Shown one piece after another: positions 8,973 through 17,967 of a DNA stretch of 64,000 nucleotides (position 1 is its first letter; each line of letters begins with the position of its first letter). Position numbers and translations under genes: made by a program. A model generated the notes under the pieces. The model saw only the letters and a list, made by a program, of their open reading frames with translations. It made no database searches and was not told the DNA's origin. Source of the stretch: Verrucomicrobiaceae bacterium (GTDB lineage: Bacteria; Verrucomicrobiota; Verrucomicrobiia; Verrucomicrobiales; Verrucomicrobiaceae); the NCBI GenBank assembly GCA_016713245.1, contig JADJPM010000001.1, positions 1,364,001 to 1,428,000 on the forward strand. The letters run 5' to 3'.

Positions 8973-9291
8973 ATTCCCGACCTTCGCCACGGCCCAGTCC
9001 GCACTTCCAGCACAGCTCAAACTCCGCCGGATTCACCTCGCCGCAGCCTGCGCAGGTCCATTCCTCGCCGCTGGCAGGCGTTTGATCATGATGCGGCCGC
9101 AGCAGCTCCATCGCCGCGTCGTATTCCTCATCGTTCACCACGCACAGCGAAGGCTGGCACGGCCCGATGAGCACATTGATGAGCTGCGCGGTGTGCTCGT
9201 TGCGGATGAAGCTGGCGATGCCTGCTTCATCGAGCACCGACTTGTAAAAGCCGAGTCGCGTCCAATCGAGGCTGGTGAGGAGTTCTCTCAT
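8971..9291 (-). CDS. DUF2007-like protein with C-terminal zinc finger
   Basis: A 106-residue protein. Residues 1-65 follow the DUF2007 ('putative signal transducing protein') pattern: 'LGFYKSVLDEAGIASFIRNE', then LCVVNDEEYDAAMELL. The end, WTCAGCGEVNPAEFELCWKCG, places Cys80/83 and Cys94/97 as a RanBP2-type or double-zinc-ribbon finger. Its start codon overlaps the stop codon of the sugar isomerase by 4 bases (ATGA), so the two are translationally coupled. Function is unknown. Confidence 0.8.
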   Translation of the reverse strand: MRELLTSLDWTRLGFYKSVLDEAGIASFIRNEHTAQLINVLIGPCQPSLCVVNDEEYDAAMELLRPHHDQTPASGEEWTCAGCGEVNPAEFELCWKCGLGRGEGRE

Positions 9292-10298
9292 GATTTGCGG
9301 CCTAGGATGCGGTCCATCGAGTCGGAGGTCTGCCAGATCAGCGCCTCGGGGTAATGGGGATACGGGTGGAAGTATTCGAAGGTGAGGAAACCTTTGTAGC
9401 CGGTCTCGGCGAGCGCGTCGGTGACAGCGGGCCAGTTCGTAGTGCCGTCGAGCAGCGGGCGGAAGGTTTCGAGACTGAAGTCGGTGCCTTTTTTCGTGAA
9501 CTCCTTCAGGTGAACGTTCTTCGTGCGGTTTCCGAGCACCTTCGCCCAGTGCTCGGGGAACTGGAACATGCTGATGTTGCCCGTGTCGAAGTGCACGCGC
9601 ACATGCTCGCTGCCAAAGCTGTCCACGAAGGTGTTCATCTCCATCGGCGTCATGAGGTAGCCGTTGAAGAAGATGTTTTCGATGTTGAGGCACACCTTGA
9701 GCTTCTCCGCCTGCTTCGCGAGCTGCCCCACGGCCTCGCGAGCCCGTGAATCGCACACGTCGTTCGCCACGGGCTCGTGATCGGTGCGCCACGGGATGTG
9801 AACGGCTCCCGGCACGACGAGCACGTTCTCCACGCCGAGGTCATGCGCACACTGCGCGATCTTTCCGGCCAGTTCGATGCCTTGAGCACGCTTCGCGGGA
9901 TCATTGCTCGTCAGCGGATACGGCCAGAAGAGGAAGGAGCACAGCCCGCTGATCTGGATGCCGATCTCGTCGGCCATCTTTCGGATCTTCACATAATCCG
10001 CCGTGCCGTGCTTCGGCGAGAGGTCGTTGTCGAGATCGTAGTTCAGCTCGATGCCGTCGAATCCGGCGTCCTTCGCGAGTTGCAGGCACTCACGCAGCGT
10101 CATGCGCTCCGGATACGGAAACGCCCACAGGTTGATCGACTTGAGCATGTCATACTTCTTCACCGAACCCCGCCGCACATCCGGTACCGATGCCGGAGCT
10201 GCCTTGGCCGGTTCAAAAGCCAGCGAGCTGAGCCCCACTGAGGCGATGGTGGCCTTCAACGCATCACGACGGGAAAGAAGATCGGCAGGAGGATTCAT
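9288..10298 (-). CDS. Exported sugar phosphate isomerase/epimerase (xylose-isomerase-like TIM barrel)
   Basis: A 336-residue protein with a Tat-like N-terminus: SRRDALK at residues 9-15, then a hydrophobic stretch and AKAAPAS. The TIM-barrel metal sites of the AP-endonuclease-2 superfamily are visible: 'FDGIELNYD', 'CLNIENIFF' (Glu), 'VHFDTGNISM' (Asp), 'NVHLKEF' (His) and a final FLTFEYF (Glu). The family isomerises or epimerises keto-sugars such as tagatose, psicose or inosose; exported versions are widespread in Verrucomicrobia and Planctomycetes. The substrate is unknown. It is the first gene of a two-gene unit with the DUF2007-like protein. Confidence 0.85.
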   Translation of the reverse strand: MNPPADLLSRRDALKATIASVGLSSLAFEPAKAAPASVPDVRRGSVKKYDMLKSINLWAFPYPERMTLRECLQLAKDAGFDGIELNYDLDNDLSPKHGTADYVKIRKMADEIGIQISGLCSFLFWPYPLTSNDPAKRAQGIELAGKIAQCAHDLGVENVLVVPGAVHIPWRTDHEPVANDVCDSRAREAVGQLAKQAEKLKVCLNIENIFFNGYLMTPMEMNTFVDSFGSEHVRVHFDTGNISMFQFPEHWAKVLGNRTKNVHLKEFTKKGTDFSLETFRPLLDGTTNWPAVTDALAETGYKGFLTFEYFHPYPHYPEALIWQTSDSMDRILGRKS

Positions 10299-10346
10299 GC
10301 GCCGATGGAATCAGAGCGCCGTGAGGCTGGCAAGAGGGAAGGTAGA

Positions 10347-10369
10347 TTTTGCAGTCCGTGACTGCAAAA
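10347..10369. repeat. 10-bp perfect inverted repeat in a divergent promoter region
   Basis: TTTTGCAGTC / GACTGCAAAA around a 3-base centre, 48 bases upstream of the isomerase start and between divergent genes. Neither strand gives a T run after the stem, so an operator or weak structure is more likely than a terminator. Confidence 0.5.
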
Positions 10370-10418
10370 ATCCATGCGACGGCACCCCTGGTCCCTCGAT
10401 GCATCGCGAATAAAATGC

Positions 10419-10453
10419 TTGTTTAACGAAGTGCAGGTTTGTTAAACTATAAA
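10419..10453 (+). promoter_or_regulatory. Putative promoter with a GTTTAAC/GTTAAAC palindrome
   Basis: TTGTTT and TAAACT are separated by 18 bases just upstream of the start at 10456, in an AT-rich island within GC-rich DNA. Overlapping this, GTTTAAC (10421-10427) and GTTAAAC (10441-10447) form an inverted repeat that could be a repressor site. Inferred from pattern only. Confidence 0.35.
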
Positions 10454-10455
10454 AC

Positions 10456-10926
10456 ATGAACGCCGAACAAGTTTCCACTGATGATGCACCATGTTTGGAT
10501 GGAGCAGACGTTTGTCCGATTTGTCTCGCGGAGTTAAATCAACATAGCTCGTCTTGCGAAGCATGCCATGCGCCGGTAATTCCCTCCGCAGTGGTAGCTC
10601 CGTTTGAGGGAATGCTAATGAAGGGAACGGCCTTCAAGCGAGAAGGAAGAATGCCACCGAAAGTGAGATTCACTCTGATCTTTATTTTCTTTCTGATCGC
10701 CTGCTTCGGGGGCTGGATGGTGGTTGACCGCGTAAGCTGGCTCTGGGAGTGCTCACATTCCGGGAAGCTTGTCACAGTTGGCCAGGCCCTTTCAGCAGTC
10801 TTTGCCGCCATTGTCGGGATCACGTTGATCGCTTGTGGCGGTTATGGTGCGCTAAAGCATTGGGATCTCCATAAGACCTTGTGCAGAACGAAGATCAGCG
10901 GGATTCCCAATCAACCCCAATGTTGA
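10456..10926 (+). CDS. Zinc-ribbon protein with two transmembrane segments
   Basis: A 156-residue protein with CPICLAEL and CEACHAP (Cys20/23 and Cys34/37) forming a zinc ribbon, then hydrophobic segments at about 71-90 and 111-132. Base composition is lower in GC than flanking genes. The layout (zinc ribbon plus membrane segments) is shared with the gene at 19935-20690, and both have the GC drop seen in this window's suspected cargo genes. I do not recognise the family. It follows the AT-rich putative promoter. Confidence 0.6.
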   Translation: MNAEQVSTDDAPCLDGADVCPICLAELNQHSSSCEACHAPVIPSAVVAPFEGMLMKGTAFKREGRMPPKVRFTLIFIFFLIACFGGWMVVDRVSWLWECSHSGKLVTVGQALSAVFAAIVGITLIACGGYGALKHWDLHKTLCRTKISGIPNQPQC

Positions 10927-11149
10927 TTTCCACCCGGGAGGGATGCGAAGGTCGAAGCTACCGCGGAGGTCGCAGAGGTACGCAGAGATTTTGCCATGAC
11001 CTCAGAGCCTCTTGAAAAACCTCTGTGACCCTCTGTGGTCAGATCTGCACTTTCGACCAAAGAGTCTGCAGAGGGAACCCTCCCTCCCCAAATCACGCGA
11101 AGAAGCTGCGCTTGCCATTTCCACCCGGCTTTGAGAGAGTCGCGTTTCT
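10927..11149. repeat. Intergenic palindrome of degenerate 9-base GCAGAGG units
   Basis: The left arm (10960-10988) reads CCGCGGAGG, TCGCAGAGG, then CGCAGAG; the right arm (11020-11040) reads CCTCTGTGACCCTCTGTGG, its approximate reverse complement. The rest of the 223-base gap holds no gene. A related structure is at 48080-48166. It could end the transcript of the zinc-ribbon gene. Confidence 0.6.
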
Positions 11150-13501
11150 ATGATGAAGCGTCTCCTGCTCCCACTCCTCGCGATTTGCTCCGCTGCCGCC
11201 CAATCGGGCACGCCGGTGGGCAAGTTTCAGCAGCTTGAGCAGATGCTGCCGACGCCGAATGGGCAGCGCATTGCGTCGGGGGCGGTGGGGACGGGGTATT
11301 GGCAGAACACGGCGGATTATGTGATCGACGCGGAGCTGGATGATGTGAAGCGCAGCCTCTCGGCGAAGGCGACGGTGACTTACCACAACGCATCGCCGGA
11401 CACGCTGGACTATCTGTGGGTGCAGCTGGACCAGAACTACTTCGCGCACGATGCGGACATGCGGGCGGTGCCGAACACGAAACGCGGCATCGATCCGGCC
11501 AAAGTGAGCTACGCGGCGGTGGACCGGCTGCTGGCGTATGAGGAATACGACGGCACGCTCAAGATCACGAGCCTCACCGACGCGGCGGGCAAGGATTTGA
11601 AGCATGCGATTGTGAAGACGATGATGCGCATCGACCTGCCGCAGCCGCTGAAACCGGGTGGCGAGTTCGTTTTCAAGATCGCGTGGAGTTTTCCGATCAA
11701 TGACGGCAGCCGCATCGGGGCACGGACGGGCTACGAATACTTCGAGGAGGACAAAAACTGCATCTACACCATCGCGCAGTGGTTCCCGCGCATGGCGGCC
11801 TACACCGACTACGCGGGCTGGATGCACAAGCAGTTCCTCGGCACGGGCGAGTTCACGCTCGAGTTCGGTGATTACGAGGTGCGCCTCACGGTGCCTGACG
11901 ATCACATCGTCGGTGCGACGGGTGTGCTGACGAATGCGGAGGCCGTTTTGACCGCGACGCAGCGCGAGAGGCTGGCGAAGGCGGAAAAAGAGACGCGGAA
12001 GCCGGTTTTCATCATCACCGCGGACGAGGCGAAGGCAGCGGAGAAGGGCAAACCGAAGGGCAAGAAGACCTGGGCGTTCAAAGCGGCCAAGGTGCGTGAC
12101 TTTGCCTTCGCCAGCTCGCGGAAATTCGTGTGGGACGCCATGGCGGTCGAGGGCATGAAGGTGGATGGCAAGCCAGTGATGGCCATGTCGCTCTACCCGA
12201 CGGTGGCGATGCCGCTGTGGGACAAATACTCGACGCATGCCATCGCGCACACGATCGAGGTGTACTCGAAGTTCACCTTTGATTACCCGTATCCCGTCGC
12301 GTGGTCGGTGAACAACAAATACGTCGGTGGCATGGAGTACCCGATGATTTGCTTCAACGGCCCGCGCCCAGAAAAGGACGGCACCTATCCCGAGCGCACG
12401 AAGTATGCGCTCATCGGCGTGGTGATTCATGAAGTGGGTCACAACTACTTCCCGATGATCGTGAACAGCGACGAACGGCAGTGGACGTGGATGGATGAGG
12501 GGCTGAATTCCTTCGTCGAATACCTCGCGGAAGAAGAATGGGAGAACGATTGGAAGCATCGCCGTGATGAGCGCGGCATGGTCAGCTACCTGCGCAGCAC
12601 GGACCGCGTGCCGGTGATGACGAACAGCGAAAGCATCGCCGATCTGGGTCCGAACGCCTACGGCCAGCCGACAGCAGCGCTGAACATCCTGCGCGAGCAC
12701 ATTCTCGGCCGTGAGCTGTTTGACCACGCCTTCAAGACCTACTCGCGTCGCTGGATGTTCAAGCGGCCGACGCCGAGCGATTTCTTCCGCAGCATGGAAG
12801 ACGCGAGCGGCGTGGACCTCGACTGGTTCTGGCGCAGTTGGTTCTACAGCGTCGATCATGTCGATGTGTCCATCGACGAGGTGAAGTGGATGCAGCTCGA
12901 CACGCGTGACCCGGCCATCGAGAAGAAAAAGAAGAAGCAGGAGGAAGACGAGCTGCCGAAGACGCTCACGGAGGAGCGAAACTACCCGCTCCCGAAGCGT
13001 GTGGACCGTTTTCCGGAGCTGAAGGACTTCTACGACACGTTCGACGAGACGACGGTGCTGCCGAGCGACAAGAAAAAATACGAAACCCTCATCAAAGAGC
13101 TCAAAGAAGAGAAGATCGATCCGAAGCTGCTGCAGACGAAGCATAACTTTTACCTCGTCGAGTTGAGCAACCTCGGCGGCATGCTCACGCCGGTGATTTT
13201 GAAGGTCGAATACACCGACGGCTCGTCCGAGGAGATGAAGCTGCCGGCGGAAATCTGGCGTTTCGACACGCGGAAGACCTCGAAGATGATCTTCACGAAG
13301 AAGGAGATCAAAGCCGTCACCTTTGACCCACGCCAGGAACTCACCGACACCGATGTGGAAAACAACTTCTGGCCGCGCCGCCCTGTAAAGAGCAAATTCC
13401 AGCTCTACAAAGACGACAAGGCCCCGAATCCGATGCGTGAGGTCACGAAGCCGGAGAAGGAGAAAGAGAAGGGCAAAAAGGCCGCTGAAGCCAAAAAATG
13501 A
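11150..13501 (+). CDS. Exported M1-family metallopeptidase (aminopeptidase N-like)
   Basis: A 783-residue protein with a short signal peptide (MMKRLLLPLLAICSAAAQ). The gluzincin zinc site is complete: H427-E-V-G-H431 plus Glu450 in MDEGLNSF (HExxH-x18-E). A GGMEYP segment 35 residues earlier corresponds to the GxMEN exopeptidase motif of the family in variant form. An N-terminal beta-sandwich precedes the catalytic domain, as usual for M1. About 270 residues after the active site are Lys/Glu-rich, ending in a KEKEKGKKAAEAKK tail. It probably trims peptides in the periplasm. The Lys-rich C-terminal extension is unusual. Confidence 0.88.
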   Translation: MMKRLLLPLLAICSAAAQSGTPVGKFQQLEQMLPTPNGQRIASGAVGTGYWQNTADYVIDAELDDVKRSLSAKATVTYHNASPDTLDYLWVQLDQNYFAHDADMRAVPNTKRGIDPAKVSYAAVDRLLAYEEYDGTLKITSLTDAAGKDLKHAIVKTMMRIDLPQPLKPGGEFVFKIAWSFPINDGSRIGARTGYEYFEEDKNCIYTIAQWFPRMAAYTDYAGWMHKQFLGTGEFTLEFGDYEVRLTVPDDHIVGATGVLTNAEAVLTATQRERLAKAEKETRKPVFIITADEAKAAEKGKPKGKKTWAFKAAKVRDFAFASSRKFVWDAMAVEGMKVDGKPVMAMSLYPTVAMPLWDKYSTHAIAHTIEVYSKFTFDYPYPVAWSVNNKYVGGMEYPMICFNGPRPEKDGTYPERTKYALIGVVIHEVGHNYFPMIVNSDERQWTWMDEGLNSFVEYLAEEEWENDWKHRRDERGMVSYLRSTDRVPVMTNSESIADLGPNAYGQPTAALNILREHILGRELFDHAFKTYSRRWMFKRPTPSDFFRSMEDASGVDLDWFWRSWFYSVDHVDVSIDEVKWMQLDTRDPAIEKKKKKQEEDELPKTLTEERNYPLPKRVDRFPELKDFYDTFDETTVLPSDKKKYETLIKELKEEKIDPKLLQTKHNFYLVELSNLGGMLTPVILKVEYTDGSSEEMKLPAEIWRFDTRKTSKMIFTKKEIKAVTFDPRQELTDTDVENNFWPRRPVKSKFQLYKDDKAPNPMREVTKPEKEKEKGKKAAEAKK

Positions 13502-13552
13502 CCATCGGAAAGTTCCCTCGACTTTTCATGCCGCTCAGCCCAAAATCTGCCC

Positions 13553-13777
13553 ATGCCGAAAACGATCCATCTTGAGATGCCCGCCGTGAGCGACCTCGGA
13601 AAGCTGAAGCTGCCCGCCGGGGTACAGGGTCGGCTGCAGGAGCTGCTGGACCGCCAGGACAAGGGAACCAAGCTCACCGCTCGTGAGCGTCGCGAGGCGG
13701 AAGGGCTGGTGGAGATGGCCGAGTGGATTTCTCTGCTGAAACTCCGTGCCCGTCGGCTCAACCGCAGTGCGGCATGA
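13553..13777 (+). CDS. Small conserved-looking protein coupled to HNH gene
   Basis: A 74-residue, Leu/Arg/Glu-rich protein, likely all-helical, starting MPKTIHLEMPAVSDLG. Its stop codon overlaps the start of the HNH gene (ATGA), so the pair is translationally coupled. Small Leu/Arg/Gln-rich partners directly before a stand-alone HNH protein recur in bacteria and resemble a toxin-antitoxin or immunity layout, but no DNA-binding motif is clear. Function unknown. Confidence 0.6.
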   Translation: MPKTIHLEMPAVSDLGKLKLPAGVQGRLQELLDRQDKGTKLTARERREAEGLVEMAEWISLLKLRARRLNRSAA

Positions 13778-14190
13778 CGGTCCCCGCGTCCATCCGCCGG
13801 CTCGTGACGCAGCGTGCGGGGAATCGCTGCGAGTATTGTCGATTGTCGCAGGCTGGGCAGGAGGCTTTGTTTCATGTCGATCACATCTTGCCGGAAATGG
13901 ATGGCGGCCTGACGGTGCTGGAGAATCTGGCGCTGGCCTGTGTCTCATGTTCGCTACGAAAAGGAGCCCGGCAGCTTGCACCTGATCCGCAGACGGGGCG
14001 GCTGGTGGCCTTGTTTCGCCCGCGAAAACAACGGTGGTCGGTGCATTTCCGTTGGCAGGGCTTTCGGCTGGTCGGCATCTCTGCGACAGGTCGCGCCAGG
14101 GTGGAAGCTCTCAAATTGAACAGGCTGGTGATACTCACCATCCGCTCGGAAGAGGCCTACTTCGGGCGCTTTCCACCATCAACCGAGTGA
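13774..14190 (+). CDS. HNH endonuclease family protein
   Basis: A 138-residue protein with a zinc-finger-supported HNH fold: Cys19-x2-Cys22 (CEYC), HVDHILPEMDGG with His37 as the likely general base, Asn51 in NLALAC, and Cys56-x2-Cys59 (CVSC). The C-terminal 75 residues have no recognised domain. Such stand-alone HNH proteins may be DNA nucleases of defence or toxin systems. It is translationally coupled to the small upstream gene. Confidence 0.85.
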   Translation: MTVPASIRRLVTQRAGNRCEYCRLSQAGQEALFHVDHILPEMDGGLTVLENLALACVSCSLRKGARQLAPDPQTGRLVALFRPRKQRWSVHFRWQGFRLVGISATGRARVEALKLNRLVILTIRSEEAYFGRFPPSTE

Positions 14191-14327
14191 GCCGCCCTGA
14201 AAGGAGCCAAGTTTTCCAGGAAGATGCGGGGTTTTTCCATTCTGGCTGGAAGCTAGACTGTAATATCTCTTTAATTTTTATGGCGTTTGTATTTCATTCG
14301 ACTTAAAATACTCACTCAAACCCTCAA
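14191..14327. promoter_or_regulatory. AT-rich leader of the histidine kinase gene
   Basis: The last 80 bases before the ATG at 14328 are AT-rich against a GC-rich background (AATATCTCTTTAATTTTTAT, then ACTTAAAATACTC). This fits a promoter region, but I could not fit a -35/-10 pair with normal spacing. Confidence 0.3.
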
Positions 14328-16643
14328 ATGACCGGAACTGACCGCATCCGCATCCTAATCGTCGAGAACGAAGGTCTCGTCGGGTGCGATATGGCCTCAT
14401 CGCTCGGCAAGCTTGGGTATCACGTCACGGGCATCTGCGCCTCGGGCGAAGAGGCGCTGGAGCGCTTCGACGAGATGCAGCCGGATCTGGTGCTGCTGGA
14501 TGTGCATCTGGCCGGTGAGATCGACGGCATCGAGACCGCTCGGCGGCTCCAGACGAAGTCCTCCGTGGCTATTTTGTATGTGACGGCCTGCGCCGACCTG
14601 GAAACGGTCACGCGGGCTCGCGAGACGCATCCGCAGGGCTACCTGCTCAAACCCTTCAGCCACGATGAATTGCGACTGGCCGTCGAGGTGGCCGCGCAGC
14701 GGCATCTGGAGGAGATGGAGCGCAGGCGCCGTGAGCAGAGCTTTTTCGAGGCCTTCCAAAGCCTAGCCGATGGCGTCATCGCCACGGATCTGGCCGGCGG
14801 CATCGTGTTTGTAAACCCGGCCGCCGCCCGAGTGACCGGCTGGCAGGCTCAGGAGGCCGCTGGACGTTCGTTGAACGAGGTCTTCCGCATCTTCCAAAGC
14901 TCGGGCGAACCCGCCGAGGTTCTTTCCGGTGAGGGCGAGGCCGCCGGAGCGGAGCGAACCGTGTGGCTGACCACCCGCAGCGGCACCCGTGTGCCGATTC
15001 AGGATCGTTCCGCGCCGCTTCGGGATGCGCAGGGGCATCTCACCGGCCTGATCATCCTTTTCCGCCCCATTTTGCAGGAAAGCACGACGCAAACGGCACC
15101 TGCCACGGTGCCCTCCCATGCTTCCGCCCCACTGGTGGACATCGTGGAGAGCATCTCCGATCCGCTCATCGCGCTCGATGCGCACTGGCGGCTCACGTAC
15201 GCCAATGCCAGCGCCACCCAGCTCTTCGAGCGGGAGTCCGCCTCGATGCTCGGCATGTCGTTTTGGGATCTCGTGCCCGCGGCCGTGCGAGACGAGCATC
15301 ATGAGGCCTTCGCGCATGCTCTCATGCATCGCGAGCCGGTGAGTCGTGACCTCTACTATGAAGCGAAACGCGCTTGGCTGGAGCTGAGAGGTTATCCCTT
15401 TGGCGAAGGCATGCTCATGCTCGTCCAGGACGTGACGGCGAAACGCGAGGAAGCCGAGCGCCGCAGCCGCATGGACCGCCTGGAATCGCTCGGCCTGCTG
15501 GCCCGTGGTTTCGCGCACGACTTCAACAACCTCCTCACCGTGCTGCTGGGCAATATCTCGCTCGCCGAGATGCGCCTGCGCAATGCCATCACCCTGCCCG
15601 AGCTGCACACGGCCAAGCAGGCCACCCTCCAGGCGCAGAATCTCGTTCAGCAACTGCTCACTTTTGCCCGCGGCGGAGCACCGATCAAACGCCTTACGAA
15701 CATCGGCGACCTCATCGACAAGTTCTTCGCGCATCACACCCGCGCCGCGCGGATTGACTACCGCATCGAGGTGCAGCCCGGTCTGCCCTCCATCCCGCTC
15801 GATCCCGCCCAGGTCCGCCGTCTTCTCGGCAATCTCATCCGCAACGCCGAGCAGGCCCAGCATGACGGCGGTCAGATCGTCGTACGTGCCTTTGTGCCGG
15901 ATCATGCGCAGATGTTCCCCGGCGAACTCGTCACAGATCAAAACTTCCAGCCCTCCGGCATTGCCATCGAAGTGCAGGACTTTGGTGAAGGCATCCTCGC
16001 CGATCATCTGCCGCATATCTTTGAGCCTTACTTCAGCACCCGGAAGAGCGAAAACGCCACCGGCCTCGGCCTCACCGTCTGTGAAAGCATCGCCAAAGCC
16101 CACGGCGGCACTATCACGGTGAGCAGCGAGTCCGGCCGCGGAACCACCGTGCGCTTCTATGTGCCCCTCGATGCCGACGCGGAAGAGGCGGACAACTTCG
16201 GCCTCAGCAATGTCTTTGACGCCGCGCCGGATGCTCCCGTGAGCCAACCACGAATCCTCGTGCTCGAAGACGACCCGCTCGTGCGAAATCTCATCGTGCG
16301 AAACCTCGCCGGCCAGGGCTTTGAGGTCACCGAAAGCGCTGAAGGCAGCGAAACCGTGCGCCTCTATCAGGAGAGCATGAATCAAGGCCGAGTCTTTGAC
16401 CTCGTCGTGCTCGATTTGAGCATCCCGAACGGCATGGGCGGCGTCCGCACCATGGAAAAGCTCCGCCAGCTCGATCCGGACGTGGTTGCCATCGTCAGCT
16501 CCGGCTACAGCGATGATCCCGTCATGGCCAAACCGGCCGCCTACGGCTTCGCCGCCGTCCTACCCAAGCCCTACGAGCCTGCCGACATGGTGCGCCTCGT
16601 GCGCAACGTGCTTTCCACTCGGGGTATCCGACGCGGGGCGTGA
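14328..16643 (+). CDS. Hybrid sensor histidine kinase (REC-PAS-PAS-HisKA-HATPase-REC)
   Basis: A 771-residue cytoplasmic protein without transmembrane segments. Domains in order: receiver 1 (about 5-125, phospho-acceptor Asp58 in VLLDVHL), PAS 1 (about 137-250, 'LADGVIATDL...FVNPAAARVTGW'), PAS 2 (about 265-370), HisKA with His397 in GFAHDFNNLLT, HATPase_c with an N box (NLIRNAEQA), then EVQDFGEGI and a GLGLTVCESI G box, and a C-terminal receiver with Asp696 in VVLDLSIPN. The HDFNN H-box and 'LxxxxGGAPIKR' belong to the group of hybrid kinases that work with PAS sensors in the cytosol. It is probably a phosphorelay node; no cognate output regulator is adjacent. Confidence 0.92.
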   Translation: MTGTDRIRILIVENEGLVGCDMASSLGKLGYHVTGICASGEEALERFDEMQPDLVLLDVHLAGEIDGIETARRLQTKSSVAILYVTACADLETVTRARETHPQGYLLKPFSHDELRLAVEVAAQRHLEEMERRRREQSFFEAFQSLADGVIATDLAGGIVFVNPAAARVTGWQAQEAAGRSLNEVFRIFQSSGEPAEVLSGEGEAAGAERTVWLTTRSGTRVPIQDRSAPLRDAQGHLTGLIILFRPILQESTTQTAPATVPSHASAPLVDIVESISDPLIALDAHWRLTYANASATQLFERESASMLGMSFWDLVPAAVRDEHHEAFAHALMHREPVSRDLYYEAKRAWLELRGYPFGEGMLMLVQDVTAKREEAERRSRMDRLESLGLLARGFAHDFNNLLTVLLGNISLAEMRLRNAITLPELHTAKQATLQAQNLVQQLLTFARGGAPIKRLTNIGDLIDKFFAHHTRAARIDYRIEVQPGLPSIPLDPAQVRRLLGNLIRNAEQAQHDGGQIVVRAFVPDHAQMFPGELVTDQNFQPSGIAIEVQDFGEGILADHLPHIFEPYFSTRKSENATGLGLTVCESIAKAHGGTITVSSESGRGTTVRFYVPLDADAEEADNFGLSNVFDAAPDAPVSQPRILVLEDDPLVRNLIVRNLAGQGFEVTESAEGSETVRLYQESMNQGRVFDLVVLDLSIPNGMGGVRTMEKLRQLDPDVVAIVSSGYSDDPVMAKPAAYGFAAVLPKPYEPADMVRLVRNVLSTRGIRRGA

Positions 16644-16660
16644 TCGAGTGAGGCTGCTGG

Positions 16661-17830
16661 CTACCCACGCAGCGGCTCCGTGCCCTCGCTGAGGATCGAG
16701 AGATAGGCGTCGTAAGCGTAAAGTCGGCCGTATTTGCCGCCGGTGATCTCGCGGACGATGCCGAGAGTTTGGAGGCGCTGCAGGGCCTTCGTGGCGGTGG
16801 GCAGCGAGACATTCATCTTCGCAGCAGCCTTGCTGGCGGAGAGCAGCGGCACGCGTTGGAGCTGGTCGTGTGCCTGAATGAGTGATCCAGTGGCACCGGA
16901 GAGGGCCAGGAGCTTCTCGCGGTCTTCGCGGAAGACCGTCCACAGCCGTCGTGCCGTGAGTGCGGCATCGTCCGCCGTCTCTTTGACACCACGGAGAAAA
17001 AACGACAGCCACGCCTCCCAATCACCCGTCTCCCGGATGTGCTGGAGATGCGCGTAGTAGTCCGAGCGGTGCTGCTTGAAGTACAAACTCAGGTACAGCA
17101 TCGGCTGGCGCAGCATTCCTTCCGAACTGAGGATCAAAGCGATGAGCAGGCGGCCCAAACGCCCATTGCCATCGAGGAAGGGGTGGATGGTCTCGAACTG
17201 CACATGGGCCAGCGCGGCCTTGATGAGCGTGCCGGTCTTGACCGGATCGTTGTGGATGAATTTCTCCAGCGAGCCCATGCAATCGAGCACCATGTCCGGT
17301 GGCGGCGGCACATGGCGGGCGTTACCTGGCCTGGTGCCGCCGATCCAGTTTTGCGAGCGGCGGAACTCGCCCGGCTGCTTGGTGCTGCCACGTCCAGACG
17401 AAAGAAGCAGCCCGTGTAGTTCCGTGATCAGCCTCAGCGAAATCGGCAGTCCCTCGGCAAGACGTTGCATCCCCAGCTCCAAGGCGGCGACGTAGCAGGA
17501 AACCTCGGCCACATCATCCAGCGGCACGCCCGGCGCGAGATCCATCTCATGCGTCAGCAGGTCATTGAGCGAAGATTGCGTGCCCTCGATCTGCGAGGAG
17601 AGCACCGCCTCCTTTCTCACATAGGCATACAAAAAGACCTGCCGATCCGGCAGCACCTCGATCTGGCCGTCCAGCCGCCCGATGGCCAGCGAGGCATCTT
17701 GGAGTTGCTCATGCAGTGACTCGTCCAACACGAGCGCAGGCGTCGGCGGAAGAGGTGATGGGACAAAGGCACGACATTCCTCCCCCAAAGTGGAGACAGG
17801 CACGAAATGGCCGGTGAGTCCTCGGTTCAT
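16661..17830 (-). CDS. Fic-domain AMP-transferase family protein with C-terminal winged helix
   Basis: A 389-residue protein. The Fic motif HPFLDGNGRLGR has its catalytic His at 216. An inhibitory helix motif (S/T)xxxE(G/N) is at residues 78-83 (SSQIEG), N-terminal to the catalytic core, so the enzyme is the auto-inhibited class with its own inhibitory helix. The N-terminal 'Fic_N' region and a C-terminal winged helix (about 315-385, SASKAAAKMNVSLPTATKAL) match the common chromosomal Fic family. It probably transfers AMP from ATP to a protein hydroxyl. It is convergent with the histidine kinase; no antitoxin gene is needed or seen. Confidence 0.9.
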   Translation of the reverse strand: MNRGLTGHFVPVSTLGEECRAFVPSPLPPTPALVLDESLHEQLQDASLAIGRLDGQIEVLPDRQVFLYAYVRKEAVLSSQIEGTQSSLNDLLTHEMDLAPGVPLDDVAEVSCYVAALELGMQRLAEGLPISLRLITELHGLLLSSGRGSTKQPGEFRRSQNWIGGTRPGNARHVPPPPDMVLDCMGSLEKFIHNDPVKTGTLIKAALAHVQFETIHPFLDGNGRLGRLLIALILSSEGMLRQPMLYLSLYFKQHRSDYYAHLQHIRETGDWEAWLSFFLRGVKETADDAALTARRLWTVFREDREKLLALSGATGSLIQAHDQLQRVPLLSASKAAAKMNVSLPTATKALQRLQTLGIVREITGGKYGRLYAYDAYLSILSEGTEPLRG

Positions 17831-17967
17831 GAATGAAAGAAACAGTGCAGTTTCTTTAATTTAAGCCGGAAGATCGAAAGTTTCTATCGTTTTGTGGCTT
17901 CAAATGAAAGAAAAGCGCCGAATCCTTTCGGTCTGGAGGACCAAATTTCAGTTTCCGAACTTCGCCG

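Noticed and set aside
11093..13144. A 683-residue open frame on the minus strand antisense to the M1 peptidase gene.
   Set aside because: GC-rich coding produces long antisense frames; the Arg/His/Val composition has no domain pattern, while the plus strand has a complete M1 zinc site.
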